64,000 bases of DNA from an uncultured Faecalibacterium sp. Its GTDB lineage: Bacteria; Bacillota; Clostridia; Oscillospirales; Ruminococcaceae. Numbering within the stretch: the stretch's first letter is position 1; every line of letters begins with the position of its first letter. Where the stretch lies: contig CAKSVD010000013.1 in assembly GCA_934503275.1 (NCBI GenBank), positions 1 to 64,000 of the forward strand, given 5' to 3'. The notes under the pieces were generated by a model. It saw only the letters and a program-made list of their open reading frames with translations, was not told where the DNA came from and searched no databases. The translations under genes and the position numbers were made by a program. Shown here in pieces: positions 44,749 through 53,335 of the stretch.

Positions 44749-45164
44749 TAATCCTCCAGTTATCTTCTTGTAAAGTGGTCATTCGGACAAGGAAAACTGG
44801 CGGACTGCGGCACTTTGGCTCCAAAAGCGCAAAAACGCCAGCCTCCCATAGCGGGAAGCTGGCGCAATATAGCATATCAGCACGATTGTGGATGGTAGAG
44901 CAGAACGATTGTGCCGGTTTGTTGGCATTCTGGTCTACGGCAGCAGACAGGCTTTTTTTGATGCGTTACCCCAATAAAAAATCACAGTTACCTCCACAAA
45001 CGGCAACTGTGATCGGATGGCGCGTAGAATCGCCCGGACGAGTTACCGTTTTTTTATAACTCGACCGGGAAACGCAAAAATCGGCATTATACTTCCTGCT
45101 CACAGGAAATACAAGGTTATACCGCGTCATTCACCAGAACGATACAATACTATTGAGGTGAACG
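44749..45164. other. gene-free stretch with three hairpins
   Basis: Contains three inverted repeats: about 44831-44862 (CGCCAGC against GCTGGCG, T run on the minus strand), about 44978-45013 (ATCACAGTT against AACTGTGAT) and about 45031-45068 (CCCGG..GAGTTA against TAACTCG..CCGGG). No coding region is supported. It separates the minus-strand operon from the plus-strand XRE gene. Confidence 0.55.
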
Positions 45165-45524
45165 ATGATGCCGAATTCTGACTTGAAAGTACTTGGAGAA
45201 AAGGTTCGCAAGGAGCGCAAGCTGGCAGGTTTAACCCAAGAACAGCTTGCTGAACGCTGCCATGTTTCAACGAAGCATATCGCCAACATTGAAAAAGGCA
45301 GCATGAATCCGTCTTACGAAATTCTTTTGGCGATTGCTCGTGTTCTGCCGATTTCGCTTGATGCGCTGATCACTCCGGGGATGGACAAGACGGAAATAGA
45401 ATTAAAAGAGTTCAATCGAATCTATCTTTCCTGTCCAGAAGCAGTGCGGGAAACCTTAATGGACTCGACCCGCACACTGGCAAAGCATCTGACAGAGTTT
45501 TACAGTAAGATTGAAAATCCCTGA
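45165..45524 (+). CDS. XRE family transcriptional regulator
   Basis: A 119-residue protein with a complete N-terminal helix-turn-helix (LGEKVRKERKLAGLTQEQLAERC then HVSTKHIANIEKGSMNPSYE, residues about 9-50) and a helical C-terminal half (residues 70-119) likely for dimerisation. It is one of the few plus-strand genes in the element and diverges from the broken XRE gene. GAGGTGAACG stands before ATG; the second ATG one codon later is equally possible. Confidence 0.88.
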   Translation: MMPNSDLKVLGEKVRKERKLAGLTQEQLAERCHVSTKHIANIEKGSMNPSYEILLAIARVLPISLDALITPGMDKTEIELKEFNRIYLSCPEAVRETLMDSTRTLAKHLTEFYSKIENP

Positions 45525-45611
45525 AAATGTTTTGCTTGTGGTACAGTATAGCACATTTTTCAAAGTCACTATACCAAAACGAACCCAAAAGCAAACCAAT
45601 TTTATACCAAT

Positions 45612-45830
45612 TCAGTCGATTCCCAAGCTGACCTGAATCTCTGTTTCCAAATCATTTTCCAATGCCGTATATAGTTCTTGTGGTGTACGGCAAAGAATTG
45701 CATTGAAATTGATAGGGTCGCCCTCATTAAAAAGCCTTACATATCCCCAGCGGCATGGAACAACGTCCAAATAGGTCGCAGACTCTAAAAAGCTATGGAA
45801 GTGGGTCAATACTTCTTCAAATGTTCGCAT
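45612..45830 (-). CDS. small acidic protein of unknown function
   Basis: A 72-residue protein starting MRTFEEVLTHFHSFLESA, with a central VVPCRWGYVRLFN strand region and an acidic C-terminal helix (ELYTALENDLETEIQ). AGGAGGTCAAACC precedes the start. No family is recognised. It stands alone between two regulators. Confidence 0.6.
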   Translation of the reverse strand: MRTFEEVLTHFHSFLESATYLDVVPCRWGYVRLFNEGDPINFNAILCRTPQELYTALENDLETEIQVSLGID

Positions 45831-45921
45831 GGTTTGACCTCCTGAATTAAGTTATCTCTATTTTAGAATATTCTTGGTCATCTATGCAAGGATGCCGATT
45901 TCGTACAGCGTAGAAAACGAT

Positions 45922-45966
45922 AAAGCCATACCGAAGAATCCTACTAGAATCTTACGGTATGGCTTT
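45922..45966. terminator. terminator behind the winged-helix gene
   Basis: Stem AAAGCCATACCG (45922-45933) with CGGTATGGCTTT (45955-45966) with inner pairing, three bases from the stop of the minus-strand gene at 45969; T-rich on both sides. Confidence 0.78.
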
Positions 45967-45968
45967 TA

Positions 45969-46400
45969 TTACAGATTGCGATTTGATCGCACCGATTCCG
46001 ATGATGGGACAAATTGATATCCAATGTTGGAAACCGTTTTAATATAACGGGGGTGATCTTTGTCATCCTCTATTTTCTGGCGGATTCGACCGATCGTGCT
46101 GGTGACGGCTCTCAAATAGCTTTCGCTGTCCTTATGCCAGACTGCTTCAAAGATCTGCTCCTTTGTAAACAGTTTGCCCGGATGCTGTGCCATCAAACTC
46201 AAAACACCGTATTCATAACGACTCATGTACACCTCTGTTCCGTGTTTGAAAACACGGTGGTGTTCCAAGTTGATTTCCAGATCGGGACGGCTCAGAGCGT
46301 CTGTGGGATTCCGCATCAAATCGAACCATTCAAAAATCGTCTGCTCTTGCGGTGGGCAGTGATCCTTCGTGATGCGAACAACAACTTCAATTTTTTGCAT
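45969..46400 (-). CDS. orphan OmpR/PhoB-type DNA-binding domain protein
   Basis: A 143-residue protein whose second half is a PhoB-type winged helix (LEHHRVFKHGTEVYMSRYEYGVL, LFTKEQIFEAVWHKDSE, then VTSTIGRIRQKIEDD and YIKTVSNIGYQF). The receiver domain is absent; the first 45 residues are a different short segment with WFDLMRNPTDAL. It could act as a constitutive regulator or as an antagonist of the full response regulator at 50,289. Its own start is normal, so it is not an obvious truncation. Confidence 0.8.
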   Translation of the reverse strand: MQKIEVVVRITKDHCPPQEQTIFEWFDLMRNPTDALSRPDLEINLEHHRVFKHGTEVYMSRYEYGVLSLMAQHPGKLFTKEQIFEAVWHKDSESYLRAVTSTIGRIRQKIEDDKDHPRYIKTVSNIGYQFVPSSESVRSNRNL

Positions 46401-46504
46401 ACAATAGACAATCCTCCCCCAAAGCCAAATCTATATCACTCGATATGGAAAATCGGGTGTAGCTCGCATTTCCGCATTGACCGTGCACTACGATGCCGTG
46501 TGCT

Positions 46505-46678
46505 TTAGCCGCCGTCATTTTTGGAATCCCGAAAGTTCAGAGCTGCCATCAGGCATCCAAACGCACCCGCCCAGAGAAGGCCGGTATAGAGCCATCCTTG
46601 GAGAATGGCGAAAATCCCCCCTGCGATCAGCAGCAGGATGCCAGCCGTTAACAGCAGACGTGCCGATAACTGCTCCAT
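46505..46678 (-). CDS. 57-residue membrane protein
   Basis: MEQLSARLLLTAGILLLIAGG begins a protein with two membrane helices (about residues 7-25 and 29-47) and a short charged tail (RDSKNDGG). The ATG follows one base after the stop of the preceding short frame. AAAGGG lies 10 bases upstream. Function unknown; possibly an accessory of the kinase/ABC cargo operon. Confidence 0.55.
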   Translation of the reverse strand: MEQLSARLLLTAGILLLIAGGIFAILQGWLYTGLLWAGAFGCLMAALNFRDSKNDGG

Positions 46679-46679
46679 C

Positions 46680-46847
46680 TTAGGTATCCCTTTCTGTGCG
46701 AAGATAGTGCTGCACCCGGTGGACGTCCCCGGAACGAACTGCAATGTACCACAAGGATTGAGTCACTGCTCCGGTAGGCATTGGTGTATTCAGCGGCACC
46801 AGAAGCAGTGCCGCCCGCACCTTGTAGGGAATATTGTTTTCCGCCAT
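46680..46847 (-). CDS. possible 55-residue protein
   Basis: Begins MAENNIPYKVRAALLLVPLN and ends VQHYLRTERDT, with its stop next to the start of the 57-residue membrane protein. There is no clear ribosome binding site; a hairpin (ACGACGGC against GCCGTCGT, 46848-46873) ends immediately before the ATG and would cover the ribosome site. The coding potential is moderate. Confidence 0.4.
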   Translation of the reverse strand: MAENNIPYKVRAALLLVPLNTPMPTGAVTQSLWYIAVRSGDVHRVQHYLRTERDT

Positions 46848-46893
46848 ACGACGGCTTTTTTCTTTTGCCGTCGTCCGGCAGATGAATGAAAAA

Positions 46894-47796
46894 TTATTGG
46901 ATTTCGAGTGTCACAGTCAATACATTGGATTTAATTTCAGCAGAAACATTGCCGCCTAGTTTATCCGTCAGTAACTTTACAACCGCAAGTCCTACTCCTG
47001 TACCACTGTTGTGTCTGGATGCGTCCCCTGTATAAAATCGTTCAAAGAGGCGGGCGGGATTTATTTCAGTTTTGCTATCTATCGGATTTTCAATCGTGAA
47101 AATAGCCCTATTTTTCCTTGTCTGCTTTAAGCCCATTTTTATGTTGCCGGATGAATAACGTATCGCATTTGTCAGTAGATTTTGTAAAATCCTTTCCACC
47201 ATGCTGTAATCAGAATTGAGATAGACAGAATGGGGTGGCAAATCAATTTCAGGGGATATATTTTTTGCTTCCAATGCAGGAGCATTCTCTGTAATAAGAT
47301 TTATCAGCAAATTAGACAGGTTAAAATCTTCTCGCCGGGGTGTTATCTGCTCGGCATCCAAAACAGACAGGTCATAAAAAGTCTGTACCAATTCTTTCAT
47401 TCTTTCTGCTTTGTGAAAAATGGTTTCTATTCGCTGTTCCTGCTTGTCTGTCAGAGTTTCTTTTCTTAATAGCTGTAAATGTCCGAGTATAACGGTCAAT
47501 GGTGTCCGTAGATCATGTGAAATATTTGCAATCGACTCTTTCAGATAGTTTTCGTGGCGAAGCGTACTGGCAATCAACTGCCTTTGATTATCGTTATACT
47601 GGTTTAGTATTCCTGCCAGTTGTTCCAAATCTTTGTCAATTAAAGAGATGTCCAGCATTTTCTCGGATTTGCCATTTACCAATTCAGCTATCTGTTTTGA
47701 TAGATTGCGGATTTGCCGTTTTGTTTGAAGATATTTGAATAGCAAGATAAGCAACAGCAAAAATACAATCAATAGCAGTAGCTCTATTTTAGACAC
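46894..47796 (-). CDS. sensor histidine kinase of the cargo operon
   Basis: A 300-residue kinase with only one N-terminal membrane helix (residues 5-21), no extracellular domain, a coiled region, then the H box NISHDLRTPL with His94, N box LQNLLTNAIRYSSG near 210-223, and G box NSGTGVGLAVVKLL near 262-275. This short-sensor layout is typical of kinases that work with peptide-antibiotic ABC transporters. It is the last gene of the operon ABC ATPase-permease-permease-kinase, about 28 bases behind a permease. Confidence 0.92.
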   Translation of the reverse strand: MSKIELLLLIVFLLLLILLFKYLQTKRQIRNLSKQIAELVNGKSEKMLDISLIDKDLEQLAGILNQYNDNQRQLIASTLRHENYLKESIANISHDLRTPLTVILGHLQLLRKETLTDKQEQRIETIFHKAERMKELVQTFYDLSVLDAEQITPRREDFNLSNLLINLITENAPALEAKNISPEIDLPPHSVYLNSDYSMVERILQNLLTNAIRYSSGNIKMGLKQTRKNRAIFTIENPIDSKTEINPARLFERFYTGDASRHNSGTGVGLAVVKLLTDKLGGNVSAEIKSNVLTVTLEIQ

Positions 47797-47824
47797 CTCC
47801 TTCTTTCCGTTTTCTAATTGAAAT

Positions 47825-48562
47825 CTATTTTAATTCACATTTTCGAAAGCTGCACCATGATAAAATCAACAACGTAACAACCCAAACAATTCCAATCAAA
47901 ATCGGGAATGGTTGGAAGATTGCTGTGCTGGTAACTGCCTCCCTTATTTGATAAGTTGGCAAAAAAGCTACTGGAAATTTCAACATCATTCCAAAACCCA
48001 GATAAAGACTAAGTACAAACGTTGTAACGGCTGTAACAGCAATCGCTTTTGCAGAATTACGCAGTGAAAAGCAAATCCAGATTGCAATGAAAAAAGTAGC
48101 ACTGTTCAAAAGTAAAGAGTATAGAACCGCCTTAGCAGCCTGATAAATAAAGTTTCCTCCGTCAATAAATCCAAATCTAAAAAATTCTCTTATACACCCG
48201 GCAATGGGATAAACAAGAGCCATGACGTTAAACGCAATCAAATATGTGATTACCTTTGAAAAGAAGATTGATTTTCTGGAATGGCCCGCAGTTATTTCAA
48301 GATCTACTGTCCGATAAGAAAACTCCTGTCCTAAAATCAAAGCTAAAATACTGGACATCAGAATGAGAAGAAATGTAGAGTCATAAACCATTCCGTTAAA
48401 AATATCCGCAAGGGAAGTAGCCGCCCCGCCGGTTGTTCCCATAACTTCCGGGACATAAGTTTCTGCCGTAAAAAAGCCAATTAGAAAGATGCCTACCATG
48501 CCACACCAATACAAGAAATTATGTGATAATTGGTATCTTTCCATTTTTAATAGATTGCTCAT
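47825..48562 (-). CDS. ABC-2 permease, LanE/LanG type (second)
   Basis: A 245-residue membrane protein with about six helices (near residues 18-36, 60-80, 105-125, 145-168, 175-198, 218-238). It begins MSNLLKMERYQLSHNFLYW, the usual start of lantibiotic-immunity-type permeases. It lies 16 bases behind the first permease and should pair with it. The export or protection substrate is unknown but peptides are typical. Confidence 0.85.
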   Translation of the reverse strand: MSNLLKMERYQLSHNFLYWCGMVGIFLIGFFTAETYVPEVMGTTGGAATSLADIFNGMVYDSTFLLILMSSILALILGQEFSYRTVDLEITAGHSRKSIFFSKVITYLIAFNVMALVYPIAGCIREFFRFGFIDGGNFIYQAAKAVLYSLLLNSATFFIAIWICFSLRNSAKAIAVTAVTTFVLSLYLGFGMMLKFPVAFLPTYQIREAVTSTAIFQPFPILIGIVWVVTLLILSWCSFRKCELK

Positions 48563-48577
48563 TTCGACACCTCCCTG

Positions 48578-49276
48578 TCACTTCAAATCGGAATGCCTAA
48601 ATCCCAAATAAGCGCCAAAATATAAAATGAATATCCACAAAAAATCTGTGAAAACAAATTGCACCATAGATGGGGTAAATTGCTGCAATGCAATCAGTCG
48701 GAGCTGTCCCATTGGCAATATTCGCGAAATAAAGAGTGCTTGATCTCCATTCATCAAGAATATCATCAGGAAAAAGAGAATCATCGGGACAGCTAAAGTT
48801 TTTCCTATATCACGAAACAGAAGCGCAAAGAAAAACGGCAACAGGCACATTGCAAATAAAGAAACTACAACTGCCAAAACGGTATAGAGATTGCCGCTAA
48901 CACTCACGAAACTTTCTTTGAAGCAAAGCCTACCAATCAATCCATGTACCAGTAATGGTAAATCTAAAATCGTTATGCAGGCTATTTGATAGGCGATCAG
49001 TTTTGCAAGTAATATCTGTCCTCGGTTATGGCCTGCAATGATATATGATTGCAGCGTTCTTTGTCCAAAGTCATTTCCAACAAACAACGCAGAAAAGACG
49101 ATTGCCAGAAAAAAGAGAATAGGCACATTATATAGTGATGCAAAGAATAGACTGGATGTTTCTCCAATACTGTCTAACAGCAGCACACTGCTCAAAAAAA
49201 GATTAAACGCCACAATCCCCCAAAAGTACCGGCTATGAAACAGTTTATAAAACTCAGTATTTAGGAGATTTAACAT
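48578..49276 (-). CDS. ABC-2 permease, LanE/LanG type (first)
   Basis: A 232-residue membrane protein with about six helices (near residues 15-33, 50-65, 90-112, 130-155, 160-178, 208-226). It starts MLNLLNTEFYKLFHSRYFW, similar in kind to its partner. Its start overlaps the ATPase gene by 23 bases, showing tight coupling. Confidence 0.85.
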   Translation of the reverse strand: MLNLLNTEFYKLFHSRYFWGIVAFNLFLSSVLLLDSIGETSSLFFASLYNVPILFFLAIVFSALFVGNDFGQRTLQSYIIAGHNRGQILLAKLIAYQIACITILDLPLLVHGLIGRLCFKESFVSVSGNLYTVLAVVVSLFAMCLLPFFFALLFRDIGKTLAVPMILFFLMIFLMNGDQALFISRILPMGQLRLIALQQFTPSMVQFVFTDFLWIFILYFGAYLGFRHSDLK

Positions 49277-50192
49277 TTTCTGAACCTCCTATCTTACTTA
49301 AAAAGTAATCTTCCAATGTATCGCCGGATACAGAAAGCCCTGTAACGAGGATATGCGCATCCGACAAAACAGCCGCGACTTTTTCCAAATCATCAAGATA
49401 ATCGTACAGGCGAATTGTTCCATCCGGCATCAACTTGAAATTTTCTGTATGAAGTTTTTCTTCCAATACAAGCAGCGCCTTTTGCGGGTCGGTAGCCTTG
49501 ATTGCAATATGCCGTTTACACCGTTCATTCAATTCTTGATCGGAGATTTCTTCAATGATTTTTCCTTTGTCAATTAAAATAAATTCTGTTGCAGTTTGGT
49601 ATAATTCTTCCAAAATATGGCTGGACACCAAAATTGTCATTCCATATTCCTTGTTCAAGGATTTCAGCAAATTTCTGACTTCGACAATCCCGGCAGGGTC
49701 AAGTCCGTTGATCGGTTCATCGAGAATTAAAAATTCTGGCGTGTTCAAGAGAGCGATTGCAATTCCCAGCCGTTGCCTCATACCCAAAGAAAAATTGCGA
49801 ACACTCTTTTTGCCAGTGTCCTTTAAGCCAACCATATTCAAAGTCTTTTCAATCACTGTTTTATCGGGGATGCCGCGTTGGATGCGTTGTATCTCCATAT
49901 TTTGATAAGCTGTCATGGCCGGAAATAGTGCAGGTGTTTCAATCATGCAGCCAATCCGCTTTCTCTGTTCCTGCAAATCTTTTGCCGAACTCTTTCCCCA
50001 TAAGCCTAAAGTACCGCTGGTCGGGAATGCCAGCCCTGTAACCAATCGCAGAAAAGTAGTTTTACCTGCTCCGTTCTGACCGATAAAACCGTAGATTTTC
50101 CCTTTCTCAATTTGCAAGTCAATATGATCTAAGGCAACAGTATGCCGATATTTTTTTGTCAAGTCGTGTGCTTCTAAAATAATAGGACTCAT
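49254..50192 (-). CDS. ABC transporter ATPase, LanF/BcrA type
   Basis: A 312-residue ATPase with Walker A GQNGAGKTT near residues 38-46, signature FSLGMRQRLGIA near 133-144, Walker B LILDEPINGLDP near 153-164 and switch SSHILEELYQTA. The C-terminal 85 residues form the extra domain common in BcrA/LanF proteins. It powers the two following permeases; such systems give self-protection against lantibiotics or bacitracin. A hairpin lies in the 96 bases after the response regulator, so the operon may have its own promoter. Confidence 0.92.
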   Translation of the reverse strand: MSPIILEAHDLTKKYRHTVALDHIDLQIEKGKIYGFIGQNGAGKTTFLRLVTGLAFPTSGTLGLWGKSSAKDLQEQRKRIGCMIETPALFPAMTAYQNMEIQRIQRGIPDKTVIEKTLNMVGLKDTGKKSVRNFSLGMRQRLGIAIALLNTPEFLILDEPINGLDPAGIVEVRNLLKSLNKEYGMTILVSSHILEELYQTATEFILIDKGKIIEEISDQELNERCKRHIAIKATDPQKALLVLEEKLHTENFKLMPDGTIRLYDYLDDLEKVAAVLSDAHILVTGLSVSGDTLEDYFLSKIGGSENVKSPKY

Positions 50193-50276
50193 ATCGTCAG
50201 CCTCCTTTATCTTTGATTGTAAGAGGCAATCGTAAAGAATTTCTTAAATCCAAACAGAAAACTATAAAGAATATCT

Positions 50277-50303
50277 AAAGCCAGAGGTTTAATCTCTGGC
50301 TTT
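50277..50303 (-). terminator. hairpin at the end of the response regulator gene
   Basis: Stem AAAGCCAGAG (50277-50286) with CTCTGGCTTT (50294-50303), overlapping the stop codon. The T tract after it is weak, so it probably reduces rather than blocks read-through into the ABC genes. Confidence 0.55.
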
Positions 50304-50972
50304 GTGTAAACGGTACCCAATACCCCAAACAGTATCAATAAAGCCCTTGTCCGGGCAAACGGCTTTTAATTTGTTACGAAGATTGCTTATGTGAACATTT
50401 AATGTGTTATCCTCACTGATATACTCGGCGTTCCAAACACTTTGAAATAAATTTGCTTTTGAGAATATTTTATCCGGGTATTTCATCAGCAACTCTAAAA
50501 TTGCAAATTCTTTTGCCGTCAAAGTCAATTCGCTGCCTTGCAAAAAGGCGGTATTATCGTTCAAATCCAAAACCAAATCGCCATGACGTAAATGGGTAGG
50601 ATTATCTTTTTGAAATTGAACTCGACGGAGATTACTTTCAATTCTAGCCAGAACTTCCTCCATATCAAACGGTTTTGTAATATAATCATCTGCACCGAGG
50701 CGCAGTAAATCTACTTTGTTTTGCGTTATTCCTTTGGCAGAAATAACAATGATTGGAACCGTAGAACATTCTCTTACCGCTGTAAGTACGGTATCACCAT
50801 TTCGATATGGAAGCATAATATCAAGCAAAATTAAGTCGATCTTATTTTCTCTCAGGCAATCCAATACATGAAGCCCGTCATATTGGCAAAAAACTTCATA
50901 TCCATTTTCCTGCAAAAATTCAGCTAATAACTTGCTGATTTCCAAATCATCCTCAACCAACAGAATTTTCAT
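50289..50972 (-). CDS. OmpR-family response regulator
   Basis: A 227-residue regulator. The receiver has the acidic pair VEDD near residue 7, phosphoacceptor Asp51 in LILLDIMLP, and the conserved lysine in DDYITKPFD near 103. The C-terminal PhoB-type winged helix runs from about residue 130 (LTAKEFAILELL, IFSKANLFQSVW, VHISNLRNKLKA, WGIGYRL). Together with the kinase at 46,894 and the ABC genes between, it makes a complete antimicrobial-peptide sensing cassette. It overlaps the small HTH gene upstream by 20 bases. Confidence 0.93.
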   Translation of the reverse strand: MKILLVEDDLEISKLLAEFLQENGYEVFCQYDGLHVLDCLRENKIDLILLDIMLPYRNGDTVLTAVRECSTVPIIVISAKGITQNKVDLLRLGADDYITKPFDMEEVLARIESNLRRVQFQKDNPTHLRHGDLVLDLNDNTAFLQGSELTLTAKEFAILELLMKYPDKIFSKANLFQSVWNAEYISEDNTLNVHISNLRNKLKAVCPDKGFIDTVWGIGYRLHKARD

Positions 50973-51153
50973 TTTCGTTTTTCACCTGCTTTTTATATCG
51001 TCTATCTGCGGGTTTGGCTATTTCCTTGGGGAGCAGCCAAACACCGGCCATTTTCACAGCGCCGGGGATACGCCCAGCAGCGCAATAGTAATTTACTCTA
51101 CGAGGTGTCACGCCCCACTTCTCGGCGGCCTCTTTCAATGTCATATAGTCCAT
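50953..51153 (-). CDS. small MerR/excisionase-type helix-turn-helix protein
   Basis: A 66-residue protein: MTLKEAAEKWGVTPRRVNYYC forms a winged-helix DNA-binding head and GRIPGAVKMAGVWLLPKE the wing, as in excisionase-like helix-turn-helix proteins. The C terminus is basic. It overlaps the response regulator start and stands behind a near-consensus promoter, so it is the first gene of the cargo operon and probably its local regulator. Confidence 0.8.
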   Translation of the reverse strand: MDYMTLKEAAEKWGVTPRRVNYYCAAGRIPGAVKMAGVWLLPKEIAKPADRRYKKQVKNENENSVG

Positions 51154-51173
51154 TTCGCACCTCCACAGAGTAC

Positions 51174-51202
51174 ATTATAGTTCTTTATCTCGAATAGTAC
51201 AA
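51174..51202 (-). promoter_or_regulatory. promoter of the HTH/response-regulator operon
   Basis: On the minus strand TTGTAC (51197-51202), 17 bases, perfect TATAAT (51174-51179), 21 bases before the small HTH gene. Confidence 0.78.
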
Positions 51203-51300
51203 GTTGGAGGCTGCATATTGATGAAATGAAATACTACTTTGTGTAAAATCTCATTACATTCTCATAACCCGACCCGAAATGTACGATGATATAGGGTGAT

Positions 51301-51666
51301 ATGAGAATGAACCAAGAAGAAAGAAGGTTTGACTTTCACGGCCTCGGGGCGGCTCTCAAACGAGCCAGAGAAGAAAAGGGATGGGCACAAGCCTATGTTG
51401 CGGAATTAGTAGACCGTGACTCCCGTACCATTATGAATATTGAGAACAAAGGTCAGTATCCCAGTTTCGACCTTTTTGTTAAACTCATTACCATGTTTGA
51501 CGTTTCAGTTGACCAGTTTATTCATGCGGACGGAGGGGCAAGGTCAAGCTCTTGCAGAAAGCACATTGATGTGCTCCTAAATTCTATGAATGAAAAAGAG
51601 CTTGTTGTAATAGAAGCCACAGCCGAGGGCATTAAGAAAGCCAGAGAAACGGAGGTTCCAGAATAA
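51301..51666 (+). CDS. XRE family transcriptional regulator
   Basis: A 121-residue protein with a helix-turn-helix at residues about 14-65 (LGAALKRAREEKGWAQAYVAEL, then DRDSRTIMNIENKGQYPSFD). The C-terminal half is helical (HIDVLLNSMNEKELVVIEATAEGI over 88-111). It diverges from the cargo operon, placing it well to control that promoter. The ribosome site is weak; a second ATG lies two codons in. Confidence 0.85.
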   Translation: MRMNQEERRFDFHGLGAALKRAREEKGWAQAYVAELVDRDSRTIMNIENKGQYPSFDLFVKLITMFDVSVDQFIHADGGARSSSCRKHIDVLLNSMNEKELVVIEATAEGIKKARETEVPE

Positions 51667-51896
51667 GGGCCTCTGTTTTTTTGCGCCATTTTAAGGGCTG
51701 TCGCTAAGTGGCAAGCAGGGCATTTGTCTATACAAACGCCATTTTTGCGTTGCAAAATGCTTGTTGGGATAGTCCCAAACCCTTTGTGTGCTGCATCCGC
51801 CGGATGCAGGCTGCGCATTTGTGCCAAATGCTTCTACAACGAAAAAGAACACCGAGGACTCTCCCCCAAATGGGAAGAATCCTCGGTGTTTTCTGT
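51667..51896 (-). terminator. relaxase terminator and gene-free region
   Basis: Stem AACACCGAGGA (51848-51858) with TCCTCGGTGTT (51880-51890) followed on the minus strand by T-rich sequence ends the relaxase transcript. The rest (51667-51840) holds no supported gene. Confidence 0.75.
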
Positions 51897-53291
51897 TTAG
51901 CGGGTCTGCGATTTTTCCTTGGGGTCTTTTTCCTCGGCGAAGAACAGCTCCACATTCTTCTGTGCTTTTTTCAATTCCTGCATTTCATCCCGTGCCTTAC
52001 GGTAGGCTGGATAAGCAGCTTTCTTTTGAGAAAGCAGTGCGGAGTATTCGGCATCCAGTTCTTTTACCTTTGGCAACTTTTTCAAACTCGCTTCGTCAAA
52101 AGCGGCTTTTGCCGCCTTGTGCAGCGTGATTTGTTCCCGGTGTTCTTCCAAAAACTTTTTGCTGTACCCAGCCTTACGGTAAGCATCATACACAGGTCGG
52201 GTTTTGGCATAGTTGACGATGTGCGCCCGCAGGACAGCGATCTCCGCCATGCGCTGCTCTGCGGCCTTGATGGAATCGCCTAGCTCATGGTATCGTGCAG
52301 TCGCTGCATTTACTCGCTCCTGCATTTCTTCGATGCTACCGATTTTATTTTCCTGTAAGAAAATCAGGGTCTTGGACATCTCTTTCAGATTATAGCGTTT
52401 TGCCCACCGTGCGTAGCCTTCGCCTTTGCCCTCGGAGAGTTTTGCCTGAATGTCCACTAGCAGTCCGAACGGCTGTTCTTTTGGCGGCTGCTTCTGATGT
52501 GGGCGATGTTCTGCTTCTCCTGCAATGACCGCCTTGATTTCATCTTCGCTGTACCCTACGCCCAATGTGCGAAAACGGATAAAGCGTTTCTGCCGTGCAC
52601 CTTTGACCGAAGTGTGCTTTCCTCGTTTGATTTCATAGCCCTGCTGTTCCAGCTTTTGAAGAAAGGCTTCAAAGTCTGTGGGCTTCTCGTTCAGCAGGAT
52701 GCCGTCAATTACAGAACACAGCTTGTCGCGATTGCTTTCTTTGGGTGGATAAAGTGTGCGCTTTTGCCGCTCCCGGTACGGCTTGATTTCAATAACGGAA
52801 AGCTGATGTTCCAGACAAATCAAATCGCTCAACCGCTGCACCGCCAGCCCGGACAACAAAAAATCCCGAAATTTCCGGGTACTGTCCAGTGCGGTGGAGT
52901 TGTAGAGGATGTGATTATGAATGTGTTCCCGGTCGGCATGGGTCGCCACAATAAAAGCATACTTGCCCTTGGTAAACCGCATGGCAAGCTCATAACCGAC
53001 TTTATTGGCTTCCTCGGCGGTGATCTCTCCGGGTTTGAACGATTGCCGAATCTGATAGGCGATCACATCACTTTTCTGCCTGCGACCGGTGGCAAGTTCG
53101 TATTGGCGTTTGGAGAGCATAAATTCTTCATCCACGGTCAGGGGACTGCATTCGTAACTGCTGACCAGTTCGCCCTGCTGTGTCTTGTCCGGGTTCTGGG
53201 CGTAATCCGTGCGGCTTTTCAGGCAGGCCGCAACGGATTTTCCCTTGTTTTTGTGCAGTGCAATCAATCTTGTTGCAGCCAGTTTGACCAC
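51897..53291 (-). CDS. relaxase/mobilization nuclease (MOBP-like)
   Basis: A 464-residue relaxase. Near the N terminus TRLIALHKNKGKSVAACLKSR and SRTDYAQNPDKT fit the relaxases of Clostridial elements; the histidine triad is ATHADREHIHNHILYN near residues 123-138. The C-terminal half is a long helical tail rich in Lys and Glu. It nicks oriT and leads the strand during transfer. The start is unsure: GTG at 53289-53291 is the best in-frame choice but lacks a spaced ribosome site, and the frame stays open upstream. MobC is encoded upstream on the same strand. Confidence 0.85.
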   Translation of the reverse strand: MVKLAATRLIALHKNKGKSVAACLKSRTDYAQNPDKTQQGELVSSYECSPLTVDEEFMLSKRQYELATGRRQKSDVIAYQIRQSFKPGEITAEEANKVGYELAMRFTKGKYAFIVATHADREHIHNHILYNSTALDSTRKFRDFLLSGLAVQRLSDLICLEHQLSVIEIKPYRERQKRTLYPPKESNRDKLCSVIDGILLNEKPTDFEAFLQKLEQQGYEIKRGKHTSVKGARQKRFIRFRTLGVGYSEDEIKAVIAGEAEHRPHQKQPPKEQPFGLLVDIQAKLSEGKGEGYARWAKRYNLKEMSKTLIFLQENKIGSIEEMQERVNAATARYHELGDSIKAAEQRMAEIAVLRAHIVNYAKTRPVYDAYRKAGYSKKFLEEHREQITLHKAAKAAFDEASLKKLPKVKELDAEYSALLSQKKAAYPAYRKARDEMQELKKAQKNVELFFAEEKDPKEKSQTR

Positions 53292-53308
53292 CTCCCGGCA
53301 AAAAGAAA

Positions 53309-53328
53309 ATGCCGCACAGTGGCGGCAT
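53309..53328 (-). terminator. hairpin just before the relaxase start
   Basis: ATGCCGC (53309-53315) with GCGGCAT (53322-53328); the minus strand continues with a T-rich tract. It may reduce transcription into the relaxase gene. Confidence 0.5.
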
Positions 53329-53335
53329 AAAAATT

